64,000 nt of DNA from an uncultured Allomuricauda sp. (GTDB lineage Bacteria > Bacteroidota > Bacteroidia > Flavobacteriales > Flavobacteriaceae). Below are positions 42,163 to 50,287 of this stretch, piece after piece. Position 1 is the first letter of the stretch. The number at the start of each line of letters is the position of its first letter. The position numbers and the translations under genes are program-made. Below the pieces are notes generated by a model, which saw only the letters and a list, made by a program, of their open reading frames with translations, searched no databases and was not told the DNA's origin. The DNA lies in the NCBI RefSeq assembly GCF_947499695.1, contig NZ_CANMPQ010000002.1, positions 310,001 to 374,000 of the forward strand, in the 5' to 3' direction.

Positions 42163-43269
42163 CTAATCCCTCACAAAATAGGAAGGGAAAAATGGAAGAC
42201 TCACATTGTCGAGCAACTCCCCTTCTAAAGAAATCTGGAACACTCCTCCAACTACAGCATCATCAAAAGTTCCATACCCCAGCAAAAAAACTTGTTCGGA
42301 AACATCATAAACCTGGGTAGTAATTTGCAATGTTTGCCCAATTTCTTCCTCCACCTCATTTACAATTGTAAATAGGTCAGCACTTGTAATTTCTTGACTT
42401 GCGAGGTCATAACTTGAAGGTGTTGAAACAAATCTTGAGGGTTGCGGATAGGCCAAATTGAAAAAAAGCTTATCTCCAGCAAGAAAAGCATCCTCCAGCG
42501 GTCCAGGCAAAAATCCAAAACTCGTGTTAAATGATATCCTTTCCAGAAATATAAGTGTTTTGACATCATATTTTTCCAATTCGGTTTGAGGTTGCCCTTT
42601 AAAAATAACCAAATCACCTACATCTGAAATCAACAGACTTATCGGCGTATCTTGAAAGTCAATTGTGTTACTGGCGCCTGTTTCAGTATCGTATGCTGTT
42701 AATTTATAGTTCCCAAGTCCATCAACATATGAAATGTACAATGTATTCTCATATAATAAGGGCGCAAAAACATCATTAACATTAAAATCCAAGGTTGTTT
42801 CTTTTTCAGTGGAGTTTTCAAGGTCCAACTCAAGAATTCCCAAATTTCTAGAACCAACTGGACCTATATAGCCAAAAAAAGCTTTTGAATCTTTGTTCAC
42901 TCCCCATGTTATTGAACGACCAACAGTATTGGTATAAAAATCGGGGTAGTTTCGTATCTGGGCAGACTGTATGTTTTTGGTCGATAAGGAAAAACGACCC
43001 TCCGAAAAAGTATAAAAAGATAAAACATCTCCCGCTTGCTCCAGGGTTAAAAAATCTACTCCCACACCAAGCTCTTGCGTAAGATCGAAGGTAACTCCTG
43101 TCTCAGAAACGGCATTATAATTATATTGAAAGACCTGATCTAAATCCTCCCCTACCGCAATAAAACTTCCCTTTTTAGCTAATGGGGTGCTGTCTTGCGG
43201 TTGGTCATCATTAGAACATCCGGCTAGGGAAAGTACCAATACCAACCTTATCCAAGTTTTCAATTTCAT
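42163..43269 (-). CDS. Lipoprotein of unknown function, propeller-like
   Basis: A 368-aa protein with a type II signal peptide (MKLKTWIRLVLVLSLAGC, lipobox LAGC). The mature part is beta-rich with repeated DTETGASNTIDF- and YENTLYISYVDG-like strands, suggesting a beta-propeller or related repeat fold (compare the DUF4374 type), but I cannot assign a family. No catalytic motif or sorting domain is seen. The start is ATG at 43267-43269. The gene is divergent from the exonuclease gene across 74 nt. Confidence 0.65.
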   Translation of the reverse strand: MKLKTWIRLVLVLSLAGCSNDDQPQDSTPLAKKGSFIAVGEDLDQVFQYNYNAVSETGVTFDLTQELGVGVDFLTLEQAGDVLSFYTFSEGRFSLSTKNIQSAQIRNYPDFYTNTVGRSITWGVNKDSKAFFGYIGPVGSRNLGILELDLENSTEKETTLDFNVNDVFAPLLYENTLYISYVDGLGNYKLTAYDTETGASNTIDFQDTPISLLISDVGDLVIFKGQPQTELEKYDVKTLIFLERISFNTSFGFLPGPLEDAFLAGDKLFFNLAYPQPSRFVSTPSSYDLASQEITSADLFTIVNEVEEEIGQTLQITTQVYDVSEQVFLLGYGTFDDAVVGGVFQISLEGELLDNVSLPFFPSYFVRD

Positions 43270-43343
43270 AGCATTTGTCAATTACAAGATACAATTTATT
43301 AGATCAGGCAATCGCAATATCCCTTAAATTAGTATTTTCCAAT

Positions 43344-44057
43344 ATGCTCAAAAAACTACTTTTAGAAAATATTCTCTTCCTGGATATAGAAACAGTTCCT
43401 CAAAAACCTAACTTCAATAATCTGGATGAGAACACCCAGATGTTATGGGATTTAAAATCACAATACCAACGCAAAGAAGAAATCAGTGCAGAAGATTTCT
43501 ATAATCGAGCTGGTATTTGGGCTGAATTTGGGAAAATTATCTGTATTTCAGTTGGTTATTTCACCTTCAAAGGGGATGTCAAAAACTTTCGGGTTACTTC
43601 TTTTTCTGGAGTAGAAGAACAATTATTAGAAGAATTCAAACAATTGCTTGAAGAGCATTTTAGTAAAGCAAAACATCTTTTGTGCGCTCACAATGGTAAA
43701 GAATTCGACTTCCCTTACATTGCACGTAGAATGGTTATCAATGCTATTGAATTGCCCTATAAATTGAACTTATTTGGCAAAAAGCCCTGGGAAGTTCCTC
43801 ATTTAGATACCATGGAACTCTGGAAGTTTGGTGATTTCAAACATTATACCTCCCTAAAATTAATGGCCCATGTACTGGGCATTCCTTCCCCAAAAGAAGA
43901 TATGGATGGAAGTATGGTAAAAGACGTTTTTTATAAGGACAATGATCTTGATAGAATAGTTACCTATTGCGAACTAGATGTAGTCACTACAGCACAGGTG
44001 TTTCTGCGCTTGCGCAACGAAGACCTTCTCGCAGAAGATGAAATCAAAAAAGTATAA
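43344..44057 (+). CDS. Predicted 3'-5' exonuclease related to PolB exonuclease domain
   Basis: The 237-aa protein has DEDD-type motifs: D and E in ILFLDIETVPQ (about 14-24), a middle Asp in LCAHNGKEFDFPYI and a final Asp in YCELDVVTTAQVFLRL; MVITNAI-like flanking sequence follows the second motif. These are the two-metal catalytic residues of the RNase H-like exonuclease fold (COG3298). It should trim single-stranded DNA ends, perhaps in repair. No polymerase domain is attached. The ATG at 43344 is preferred over the TTG-led longer frame. Confidence 0.88.
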   Translation: MLKKLLLENILFLDIETVPQKPNFNNLDENTQMLWDLKSQYQRKEEISAEDFYNRAGIWAEFGKIICISVGYFTFKGDVKNFRVTSFSGVEEQLLEEFKQLLEEHFSKAKHLLCAHNGKEFDFPYIARRMVINAIELPYKLNLFGKKPWEVPHLDTMELWKFGDFKHYTSLKLMAHVLGIPSPKEDMDGSMVKDVFYKDNDLDRIVTYCELDVVTTAQVFLRLRNEDLLAEDEIKKV

Positions 44058-44110
44058 CACTCAAGCTTTTAAACTTTTATGGGTATTGGAACGATTGCAA
44101 TGGTTTTCAT

Positions 44111-46306
44111 TTAATTCTTGTAAAACTTGGTGCTTTTGATTCCAGCGTAATCTTGAACAACCAAAACATACAGTCCAGAAGATAAGCCAGAAACATTGAT
44201 CGATGCATCGGCCCCACCACTTTGAACTGAGTTTCCAGAGGTAGTTACAATTGAATACACTGCATCTGCGGACAGTTTAGCATCCAGAGTTAACCATTCT
44301 GTTGCGGGATTTGGGTATACAGAAATCTGCAACTCCTCATTAAAAGAAAGTGGTTCATAGGCAAAAATTTCGGTTTCTAATCCTTTAAAAATGAACTGCA
44401 CCTCATCGCTAAAATCTGACATTATGTTTGCGGTACAGATACTTCGAACCTTAGTTTGGTAGGTTGTGCCCACTTTCAAATCTGAAAGTGTAAAATCACC
44501 TTCCCAAATCATCTTGCTTTGCCAAGCAGTCTCATTTAAAGCCTTATACTCTACCTCATAAAGTGTGTCTTCAGTGCCATTCCATGAAATTGTGGCAGAA
44601 TCTTCTGTTGCCGATAGTAATCCAAAATCAGATGGACTGTCTGCAGTACAGTTGGTAAGTTGTGCTCCGGACACAATCAACGAAAAGTCTTGTGCTCCCA
44701 GCTTCAACATCCCTTTATGGCTTATGGTAATGATATATTCGCCATTGGCATTATCAATCTCTACCCGTTCATAAGGGTCAACGTTATTATCGCCTATCAA
44801 GGCAGCATCATTTGCCTTTGCAGGATTTAATTTCCATGGTAAATAAGTTTGCCCATTTTGTGTAACCCTAAGATCAAGATCATTGATAAGTGCTGGCGTC
44901 ATATTATTCAAATCTCCGCGATTTATGAATTCTCCTTCTGGGTCTGTCCAGCTAATGGAGACCATTAGGTGCTCCAATCCGTTAGTCTCAACTGTAATCT
45001 CATAGGTCTCGCCTTCGTTTAGGCTTTCCTCATTTATTAAGCTACTGTAGTCTTTGTTTTGAATGACTTCCGCAGCTGTTTTAGCATTCATGACTCCCCA
45101 GCCCATTTTGTAATCTGGACCTTTGACATTAACGTCATCAGCCGTGTGCAAAGCCAATCCTTTCAAGGTTGCTGCTTTCATGTATGCATCATACAATTCC
45201 TCATGATACTGTTGCAGCAAAAGCAGTGACCCGGTCACGCCTGGGGTAGCCATTGATGTCCCCATAGAAGTGTCATAACTTGAGTTGCTATTAGAGCTTG
45301 TTGAAAATATGGAAGATCCATCCCCAGCCAAATCAGGTTTAATTCGCCCATCATCAATTGGACCCAAACTACTATAGCCGGCAACCTGGGCTTCTTTAAG
45401 TTCGCCATTATTTCCAATCTTGGTATTTGCCCCAGCAATGGTAAGTCCATTTTTGGACGTAGCAAATCCCAATAGAAGATCAAATCCTTCAGCGGTCTGC
45501 CCATAGTTAGGTAAGTCATTATCATATGACCTTTGCGCATTCCCTGCAGCGGACACCATAAGATAGTAAGGTGCACTGTACATAATTTTATCCCAATCCT
45601 GGGATACTTTTATATATGATCCAAAATACCAATCCGGAACTCTATCTGATTTTATTCCATAAGAATGATTGCTCAACAACAAACCGTTTGCAGCGGCTTC
45701 AGCTACTTCAATCTTGTCTCTCGTCCAATCATGTGACAATACCTCAGCGGCATAGGCGACTCCCTTTGCATTAGGTTTTATTCCAGATGAGATAAGGTTT
45801 CCTGCTACCCGGGTGGCATGAAGACTTACTTCGTTTGAATTGTCAACGCTGCTTGCCCTGCTATCAAACTCTTGATGGGAAATCAATACGCTACCGGCAT
45901 CCCATACACCTACCTCTAAGTCATTTCCATCCAAACCCAGATTCAAAAGCCCATTTGAATACAATGTCTGCGCCCTTGAAACTTGGTTTGATGGGTCATT
46001 TAAGGTAGTATAAAATAGCGGTGTACCGTCCGTTCCAACATCCTTAAGTGCCACTACCGTACCATCCTTGCTTACTTCAAGTTGCTTCCAATCTTTGCTT
46101 TTAAGTACATTGTTAATTTGGACTTCCTTAATCTTATGCTCGGATTTCAATTCAGAAATCAATGTGGATAGTCTATGCTTATTATATGCTGACTTAATAT
46201 TTCGCTTGTTGGTATCGGACTGTCCGAAAGCAACAAAACTGCTTAAAAAGAATAAAATAAGGGATGAAAAAACTCCTGTGCCCGATGTCAATTTTTTGCA
46301 ATCCAT
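44111..46306 (-). CDS. Secreted S8 subtilisin-family protease with T9SS sorting domain
   Basis: The 731-aa product has a signal peptide (residues about 1-29), then a propeptide of about 90 residues. The S8 triad is Asp in LEVGVWDAGSV, His in LHATRVAGNLIS and Ser in MGTSMATPGVTGSLL, with the oxyanion Asn in VSAAGNAQRS. The His motif is HATRVAG instead of the usual HGTHVAG. A P-domain-like region and a fibronectin type III domain (about 560-640) precede a C-terminal T9SS type A sorting domain (about 660-731: ISVYPNPATEWLTL, GLSSGLYVLVVQD), so it is exported through PorSS and anchored or released. Confidence 0.92.
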   Translation of the reverse strand: MDCKKLTSGTGVFSSLILFFLSSFVAFGQSDTNKRNIKSAYNKHRLSTLISELKSEHKIKEVQINNVLKSKDWKQLEVSKDGTVVALKDVGTDGTPLFYTTLNDPSNQVSRAQTLYSNGLLNLGLDGNDLEVGVWDAGSVLISHQEFDSRASSVDNSNEVSLHATRVAGNLISSGIKPNAKGVAYAAEVLSHDWTRDKIEVAEAAANGLLLSNHSYGIKSDRVPDWYFGSYIKVSQDWDKIMYSAPYYLMVSAAGNAQRSYDNDLPNYGQTAEGFDLLLGFATSKNGLTIAGANTKIGNNGELKEAQVAGYSSLGPIDDGRIKPDLAGDGSSIFSTSSNSNSSYDTSMGTSMATPGVTGSLLLLQQYHEELYDAYMKAATLKGLALHTADDVNVKGPDYKMGWGVMNAKTAAEVIQNKDYSSLINEESLNEGETYEITVETNGLEHLMVSISWTDPEGEFINRGDLNNMTPALINDLDLRVTQNGQTYLPWKLNPAKANDAALIGDNNVDPYERVEIDNANGEYIITISHKGMLKLGAQDFSLIVSGAQLTNCTADSPSDFGLLSATEDSATISWNGTEDTLYEVEYKALNETAWQSKMIWEGDFTLSDLKVGTTYQTKVRSICTANIMSDFSDEVQFIFKGLETEIFAYEPLSFNEELQISVYPNPATEWLTLDAKLSADAVYSIVTTSGNSVQSGGADASINVSGLSSGLYVLVVQDYAGIKSTKFYKN

Positions 46307-46333
46307 AATAGAGGTTAAGTAGGATTTGGACTA

Positions 46334-46368
46334 CAAATCTATTATCGAATCAAAAATCTATCGACAAA
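46334..46368 (-). promoter_or_regulatory. Promoter of the subtilisin-family protease gene
   Basis: On the minus strand TTTG (complement 46365-46368), a 23-nt spacer, then TAGATTTG (complement 46334-46341), an exact -7 match. The implied transcript begins about 20 nt upstream of the ATG at 46306. This is one of the two best-formed promoters in the window. Confidence 0.6.
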
Positions 46369-46464
46369 AACCCCTTTTATTTCGATGAATTACGTAGTTT
46401 TCGAAGTTGAGCTGTTGTGAAAATACCTTATTATGTTGTGTAGTATTTTTCCTTCGTTTAAATG

Positions 46465-47412
46465 CTACCTGTTTTCCTTTAAAGTAACATAAACCGGAAA
46501 GTGATCGCTATACCCTCCCAAGTATTTTTTCCCAACAAATGTTCTAAATGGATTCCCCTTATACTTGCCTTTCCATTCTTCTAAAAACTGAGGTGAAAAA
46601 ACATTGGCCTTTTTAAAGCTATGCGTGCCTTGCTCATAATTCAAAAAACTATGGGAAATCAAGATTTGGTCAAAGAGACTCCATTCCCCCTTATAATTTG
46701 CACTACCTGAGTCAGGTGATAAAAGCTTTTCCATAGGATTGATGAACAGTCCTGTTCCCATCAACTTTTGAATGCTTTCAGAATTGGGGTCATCATTAAA
46801 GTCTCCCATAATGATGCAGTTTGGGTTTTCCGAATCCAGAGTATTTAGTTTTCTGATTATGGTTTCTGCTGCTTTGATTCTCTTGTAGCTAGTTTCATCG
46901 GCACCATCCCTTCGAGATGGCCAATGGTTTACAAAAACATGAACCTCTTCTTGGTGCAACACTCCATGCACATAAAGAATATCTCGAGTGTAATCTCGAT
47001 TTCCATTCTCGCTTTCAATTAGAAGTGGAATTGTTTCCGAATCTAAAACCTTAAAATGTTGATGAAGATATATTAAGGCCGTATCTATTCCCCGCTCATC
47101 CGGAGAATCGAAATGCACATAATCATAATCTACAACACGCAATGTTTTTGATCCCAATAAGGCATCAATGACCTTTTTATTTTCCACCTCTGCAATGCCA
47201 ATAAGCACTGGAGGGAAGTCACTTTCTTCCAATCCTATTTGAGAGATGGCCTTGGCCATTTTCTTTGATTTCTTTCTGAACCTTTCTTCATCCCATCCTT
47301 TTCTACCTTTAGGTGTAAAGTCATCATCTAAAGTATGTGGGTCATCAGTAGTGTCAAAAAAATTCTCCAGGTTGTAGAAAGCGATAGTGTACTGGTCTTC
47401 AAGAATACTCAA
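46465..47412 (-). CDS. Endonuclease/exonuclease/phosphatase-family protein
   Basis: The 315-aa protein has the whole EEP catalytic set: Asn in FYNLENFFDTTDDP, Glu in LIGIAEVENKKVI, His in VFVNHWPSRRDG, Asp/Asn in IIMGDFNDDPNSES and the final DH in YSDHFPVYVTL. It has no signal peptide, so it is cytoplasmic in this model. Members hydrolyse DNA, phospholipids or inositol phosphates; the substrate is unknown. The start is TTG at 47410-47412; the next in-frame ATG, at about residue 52, would remove the first catalytic residue. Confidence 0.88.
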   Translation of the reverse strand: MSILEDQYTIAFYNLENFFDTTDDPHTLDDDFTPKGRKGWDEERFRKKSKKMAKAISQIGLEESDFPPVLIGIAEVENKKVIDALLGSKTLRVVDYDYVHFDSPDERGIDTALIYLHQHFKVLDSETIPLLIESENGNRDYTRDILYVHGVLHQEEVHVFVNHWPSRRDGADETSYKRIKAAETIIRKLNTLDSENPNCIIMGDFNDDPNSESIQKLMGTGLFINPMEKLLSPDSGSANYKGEWSLFDQILISHSFLNYEQGTHSFKKANVFSPQFLEEWKGKYKGNPFRTFVGKKYLGGYSDHFPVYVTLKENR

Positions 47413-47486
47413 AGTAAATATGGTTTAGTGATACATTTATAAAATTATAAACATCCAATGTACAAAACAGCTTCGTAAACATTGTT

Positions 47487-47494
47487 TAGATTTG
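47487..47494 (+). promoter_or_regulatory. -7 box for hflX
   Basis: TAGATTTG, an exact TAnnTTTG match, 17 nt before the ATG at 47511. No convincing -33 element at the normal distance. Confidence 0.42.
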
Positions 47495-47510
47495 CACTTT
47501 AATTGATTCA

Positions 47511-48716
47511 ATGCTAGAAAAGAAGGCTACAAATTATGAAAAGGCAGTGCTCATTGGGGTAATCAATAGGGACCAGGATGAACACAAGGTAAAGGAGTAT
47601 TTGGATGAGTTGGAATTTCTCACCTATACAGCCGGGGGAGAAGTTCTCAACCGATTTACGCAGCGTATGGATGTTCCCAATCCCAAGACCTTGATTGGAA
47701 GTGGGAAGATGGAAGAGGTGGAAAAATTTGTAAAAGAAAATGAAATCGGCTCGGTGATTTTTGATGACGAACTTTCCCCTGCGCAACAACGAAATATTGA
47801 AAAGCAACTTCGGTGTAAAATCATAGATCGAACAAGCTTAATATTGGACATTTTTGCGCAACGGGCGCAAACCAGCTATGCTCGTACCCAAGTAGAGCTG
47901 GCTCAATATGAGTATTTGTTACCACGACTGACTGGTCTTTGGACACACTTGGAAAGACAAAAAGGGGGTATCGGAATGAGAGGTCCTGGTGAAACTGAGA
48001 TTGAAACGGATAGACGAATCGTTCGTGATAGAATTTCATTGCTAAAGAAGAAACTCACCAAAATTGACCGTCAAATGGAAACGCAACGCGGAAACCGTGG
48101 TGCGTTGGTTCGAGTTGCCTTGGTAGGGTATACCAATGTAGGTAAATCTACTCTAATGAATGTCATTAGCAAAAGTGATGTCTTCGCGGAAAATAAACTT
48201 TTTGCAACCTTGGATACTACGGTACGAAAAGTTGTTATTGGCAACTTACCTTTTTTATTGAGTGATACTGTTGGATTCATTAGAAAGTTACCCACCCAGT
48301 TGGTAGAGAGTTTTAAAAGTACTTTGGATGAAGTTCGGGAAGCAGATTTGCTATTGCATGTTGTGGACATCTCCCATCCTAACTTTGAAGAACACATTGC
48401 TTCAGTAAACCAAATTTTGGATGAAATCAAAAGTTCGGACAAAAAATCCATTATGGTCTTCAATAAAATTGATAAGTATCAACCCGAAACCATTGACGAG
48501 GATGATTTAGTTACCGAACGAACCAAATCTCATTTCACTTTAGAAGAATGGAAAAAGACCTGGTTCAACAAAATAGGTGACCGAGCCCTTTTTATTTCAG
48601 CATTGAATAAAGAGAACCTGGATGATTTTAGAAAACGAGTCTATGATGAAGTGCGCTACATTCATGTGACCCGTTTTCCATATAATAATTTCTTATATCC
48701 AGAACATTTGGAATAA
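47511..48716 (+). CDS. hflX: GTPase HflX
   Basis: The 401-aa protein carries the HflX N-terminal domain (about 1-190; TLIGSGKMEEVEKFVKE, SPAQQRNIEKQL, GRIGMRGPGE-like KGGIGMRGPGETEIETDRR) and a C-terminal GTPase with P-loop GYTNVGKSTLMN, Switch II DTVGFIRKLP and NKID. HflX binds 70S and 50S ribosomes and rescues stalled or heat-damaged ribosomes. It follows its own -7 box and converges on a lipoprotein gene with a 3-nt gap. Confidence 0.96.
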   Translation: MLEKKATNYEKAVLIGVINRDQDEHKVKEYLDELEFLTYTAGGEVLNRFTQRMDVPNPKTLIGSGKMEEVEKFVKENEIGSVIFDDELSPAQQRNIEKQLRCKIIDRTSLILDIFAQRAQTSYARTQVELAQYEYLLPRLTGLWTHLERQKGGIGMRGPGETEIETDRRIVRDRISLLKKKLTKIDRQMETQRGNRGALVRVALVGYTNVGKSTLMNVISKSDVFAENKLFATLDTTVRKVVIGNLPFLLSDTVGFIRKLPTQLVESFKSTLDEVREADLLLHVVDISHPNFEEHIASVNQILDEIKSSDKKSIMVFNKIDKYQPETIDEDDLVTERTKSHFTLEEWKKTWFNKIGDRALFISALNKENLDDFRKRVYDEVRYIHVTRFPYNNFLYPEHLE

Positions 48717-48719
48717 GCC

Positions 48720-49142
48720 TTAATTTGCTCCGGCCGGTTTGTCTATTCGCACAGTTGTTATGTTGCTTGAAGAATTCCCGGAACCTTCCAATGTCACTTC
48801 GAATTCTACCCAAGTTTGAGAACCAAAACGAAAGCAAGTAGCCCAGACAATACTAGTGCCATTGTCTGTAAACTGTGTGTTTGTTTTACTCTCTGAACCT
48901 CCATCTGAAACTTTGGTCTTTATTTGAAGTTTTTGGATGTCAACACCATCAGAAGAAGTGTATGGAATGGTCATAACAAAAGTGCTTCCAGTACCACCTG
49001 AAAGGTCACAATTATTTACTCCATTCAATTGAAAGCTTTGAGCATTTGCCGTAATTGAAAGGTTCGATTCATCATCACTGCTGCAGCTAATACCAACAAA
49101 CAGTAGTGCTATGTAAAACAAAGTGTTTTTTAGTTTTTTCAT
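48720..49142 (-). CDS. Small lipoprotein of unknown function
   Basis: A 140-aa product with a type II signal (lipobox GISC, Cys about 20) followed by SSDDESN and a compact beta-rich domain with two Cys (NNCDLSGG and WATCFRF) that may form a disulfide. The pattern of Thr/Ser-rich strands resembles an immunoglobulin-like fold, but no family is recognised. The gene begins 32 nt downstream of the next lipoprotein gene on the same strand, so it may be co-transcribed. Confidence 0.65.
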   Translation of the reverse strand: MKKLKNTLFYIALLFVGISCSSDDESNLSITANAQSFQLNGVNNCDLSGGTGSTFVMTIPYTSSDGVDIQKLQIKTKVSDGGSESKTNTQFTDNGTSIVWATCFRFGSQTWVEFEVTLEGSGNSSSNITTVRIDKPAGAN

Positions 49143-49174
49143 TTTTTAAAATTTATGTGTTCTTTTCTATATCA

Positions 49175-50098
49175 TTATTGAAAATATGCCAGCATATGCA
49201 CCATTTCTTCCGGGTCTGGCACATGACCTCCGCCAAAAGTCTTTCCATTTATATGGTACAGAATGGGTATGACCAATGCGACCTCATCGGTAAGAATGCA
49301 AGAAGTATGTTCCAAAACAACATTTATATTTCCTCCCGCATCGGCAACTGCAATATTCTCAGTTCCATTTGAAGCACCAATTGGCGGATTGGTTTGATTC
49401 ACAAAATCATTCATAAAATCAATAGTCTCACTAACTTTTCTGGTCTTGTTCAAATATGCAAGCCAAAATGTATAAGTGCCATTTGGAATCATGCCTTCTA
49501 AAGCAACATTGATAATAGCGCTATCACCTTCACAATGCACATTTAATTCCCCTTTAGCCATTTTGAATTCGGAAAGTGTTACATGATGGTCATCAGGAGC
49601 TTTAATTGCGGTAAGCAATCCCAAAGGCTGATCAAAAATATTTGCGGCATAAAGAGGTTCGTTAGAGGCTATTGGTGTATTTCCATTTTCATCCAAAATC
49701 TCTTCCAATATCTGTACACTGCCAAAATTCAAATGGGCTTTGACGGGTTGTGGTTGAATAACAAAATCTACTTTGGATTCATTGTTTTCTGATATTTGAA
49801 CAGTTACCGAAGCGCTAGAAACCGCTTTGGTGGAAAGAGGTAGGTCAAGCGTAAGGTCATGGGTTCCATTTGATTTCCCTTTTATCAAAAACTTTCCATC
49901 AACGCCAGTGGATCGAATCGAGGTTTCGTTACCCTTTACAAGTGTTATTCTGGCACCAGGATACACGTTGCCATCTCCATCTTTCACGATTCCGGTTACA
50001 GATCCTGGCTCTCCACCCGAATTAGCATCATCTCCGCTGCTGCAAGACTGCAGGGTAAGGGTCAAAAAGGAAATAAGTGCTCCTTTTAAAAACTGCAT
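49175..50098 (-). CDS. Lipoprotein with carboxypeptidase-regulatory-like domain
   Basis: The 307-aa product starts MQFLKGALISFLTLTLQSC, with lipobox LQSC. Residues about 33-115 form a CarboxypepD_reg sandwich (GSVTGIVKDGDGNVYPGARI, STGVDGKFLIKGKSNGTHDL); the remaining 190 residues are beta-rich with no recognised domain. A His/Asp/Glu-rich tail (GGGHVPDPEEMVHMLAYFQ) ends the chain. The ATG at 50098 gives a proper signal; a frame from 50137 adds 13 residues before it. A -7-like box (50181-50188) is upstream. Confidence 0.7.
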   Translation of the reverse strand: MQFLKGALISFLTLTLQSCSSGDDANSGGEPGSVTGIVKDGDGNVYPGARITLVKGNETSIRSTGVDGKFLIKGKSNGTHDLTLDLPLSTKAVSSASVTVQISENNESKVDFVIQPQPVKAHLNFGSVQILEEILDENGNTPIASNEPLYAANIFDQPLGLLTAIKAPDDHHVTLSEFKMAKGELNVHCEGDSAIINVALEGMIPNGTYTFWLAYLNKTRKVSETIDFMNDFVNQTNPPIGASNGTENIAVADAGGNINVVLEHTSCILTDEVALVIPILYHINGKTFGGGHVPDPEEMVHMLAYFQ

Positions 50099-50180
50099 TA
50101 AGATTCCCCAATAAGGAATATGATCTTTTACATACATAGCTCATATTTTATATTAAAAATTTGGGGAACATTTTACACTT

Positions 50181-50188
50181 CAAAACTA
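50181..50188 (-). promoter_or_regulatory. -7 box before the carboxypeptidase-like lipoprotein gene
   Basis: The complement reads TAGTTTTG, an exact TAnnTTTG match, 83 nt upstream of the ATG at 50098 (44 nt from the alternative ATG at 50137). No -33 element at normal spacing. Confidence 0.35.
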
Positions 50189-50287
50189 GATTTTACTGTG
50201 CGTTAGTGCTATAAGTAGGGTGCCAAATGATAACACTAAGGTTCCACTTTCGGAGATATAACTTAAACGATGGCAGGTAACGGCTAC

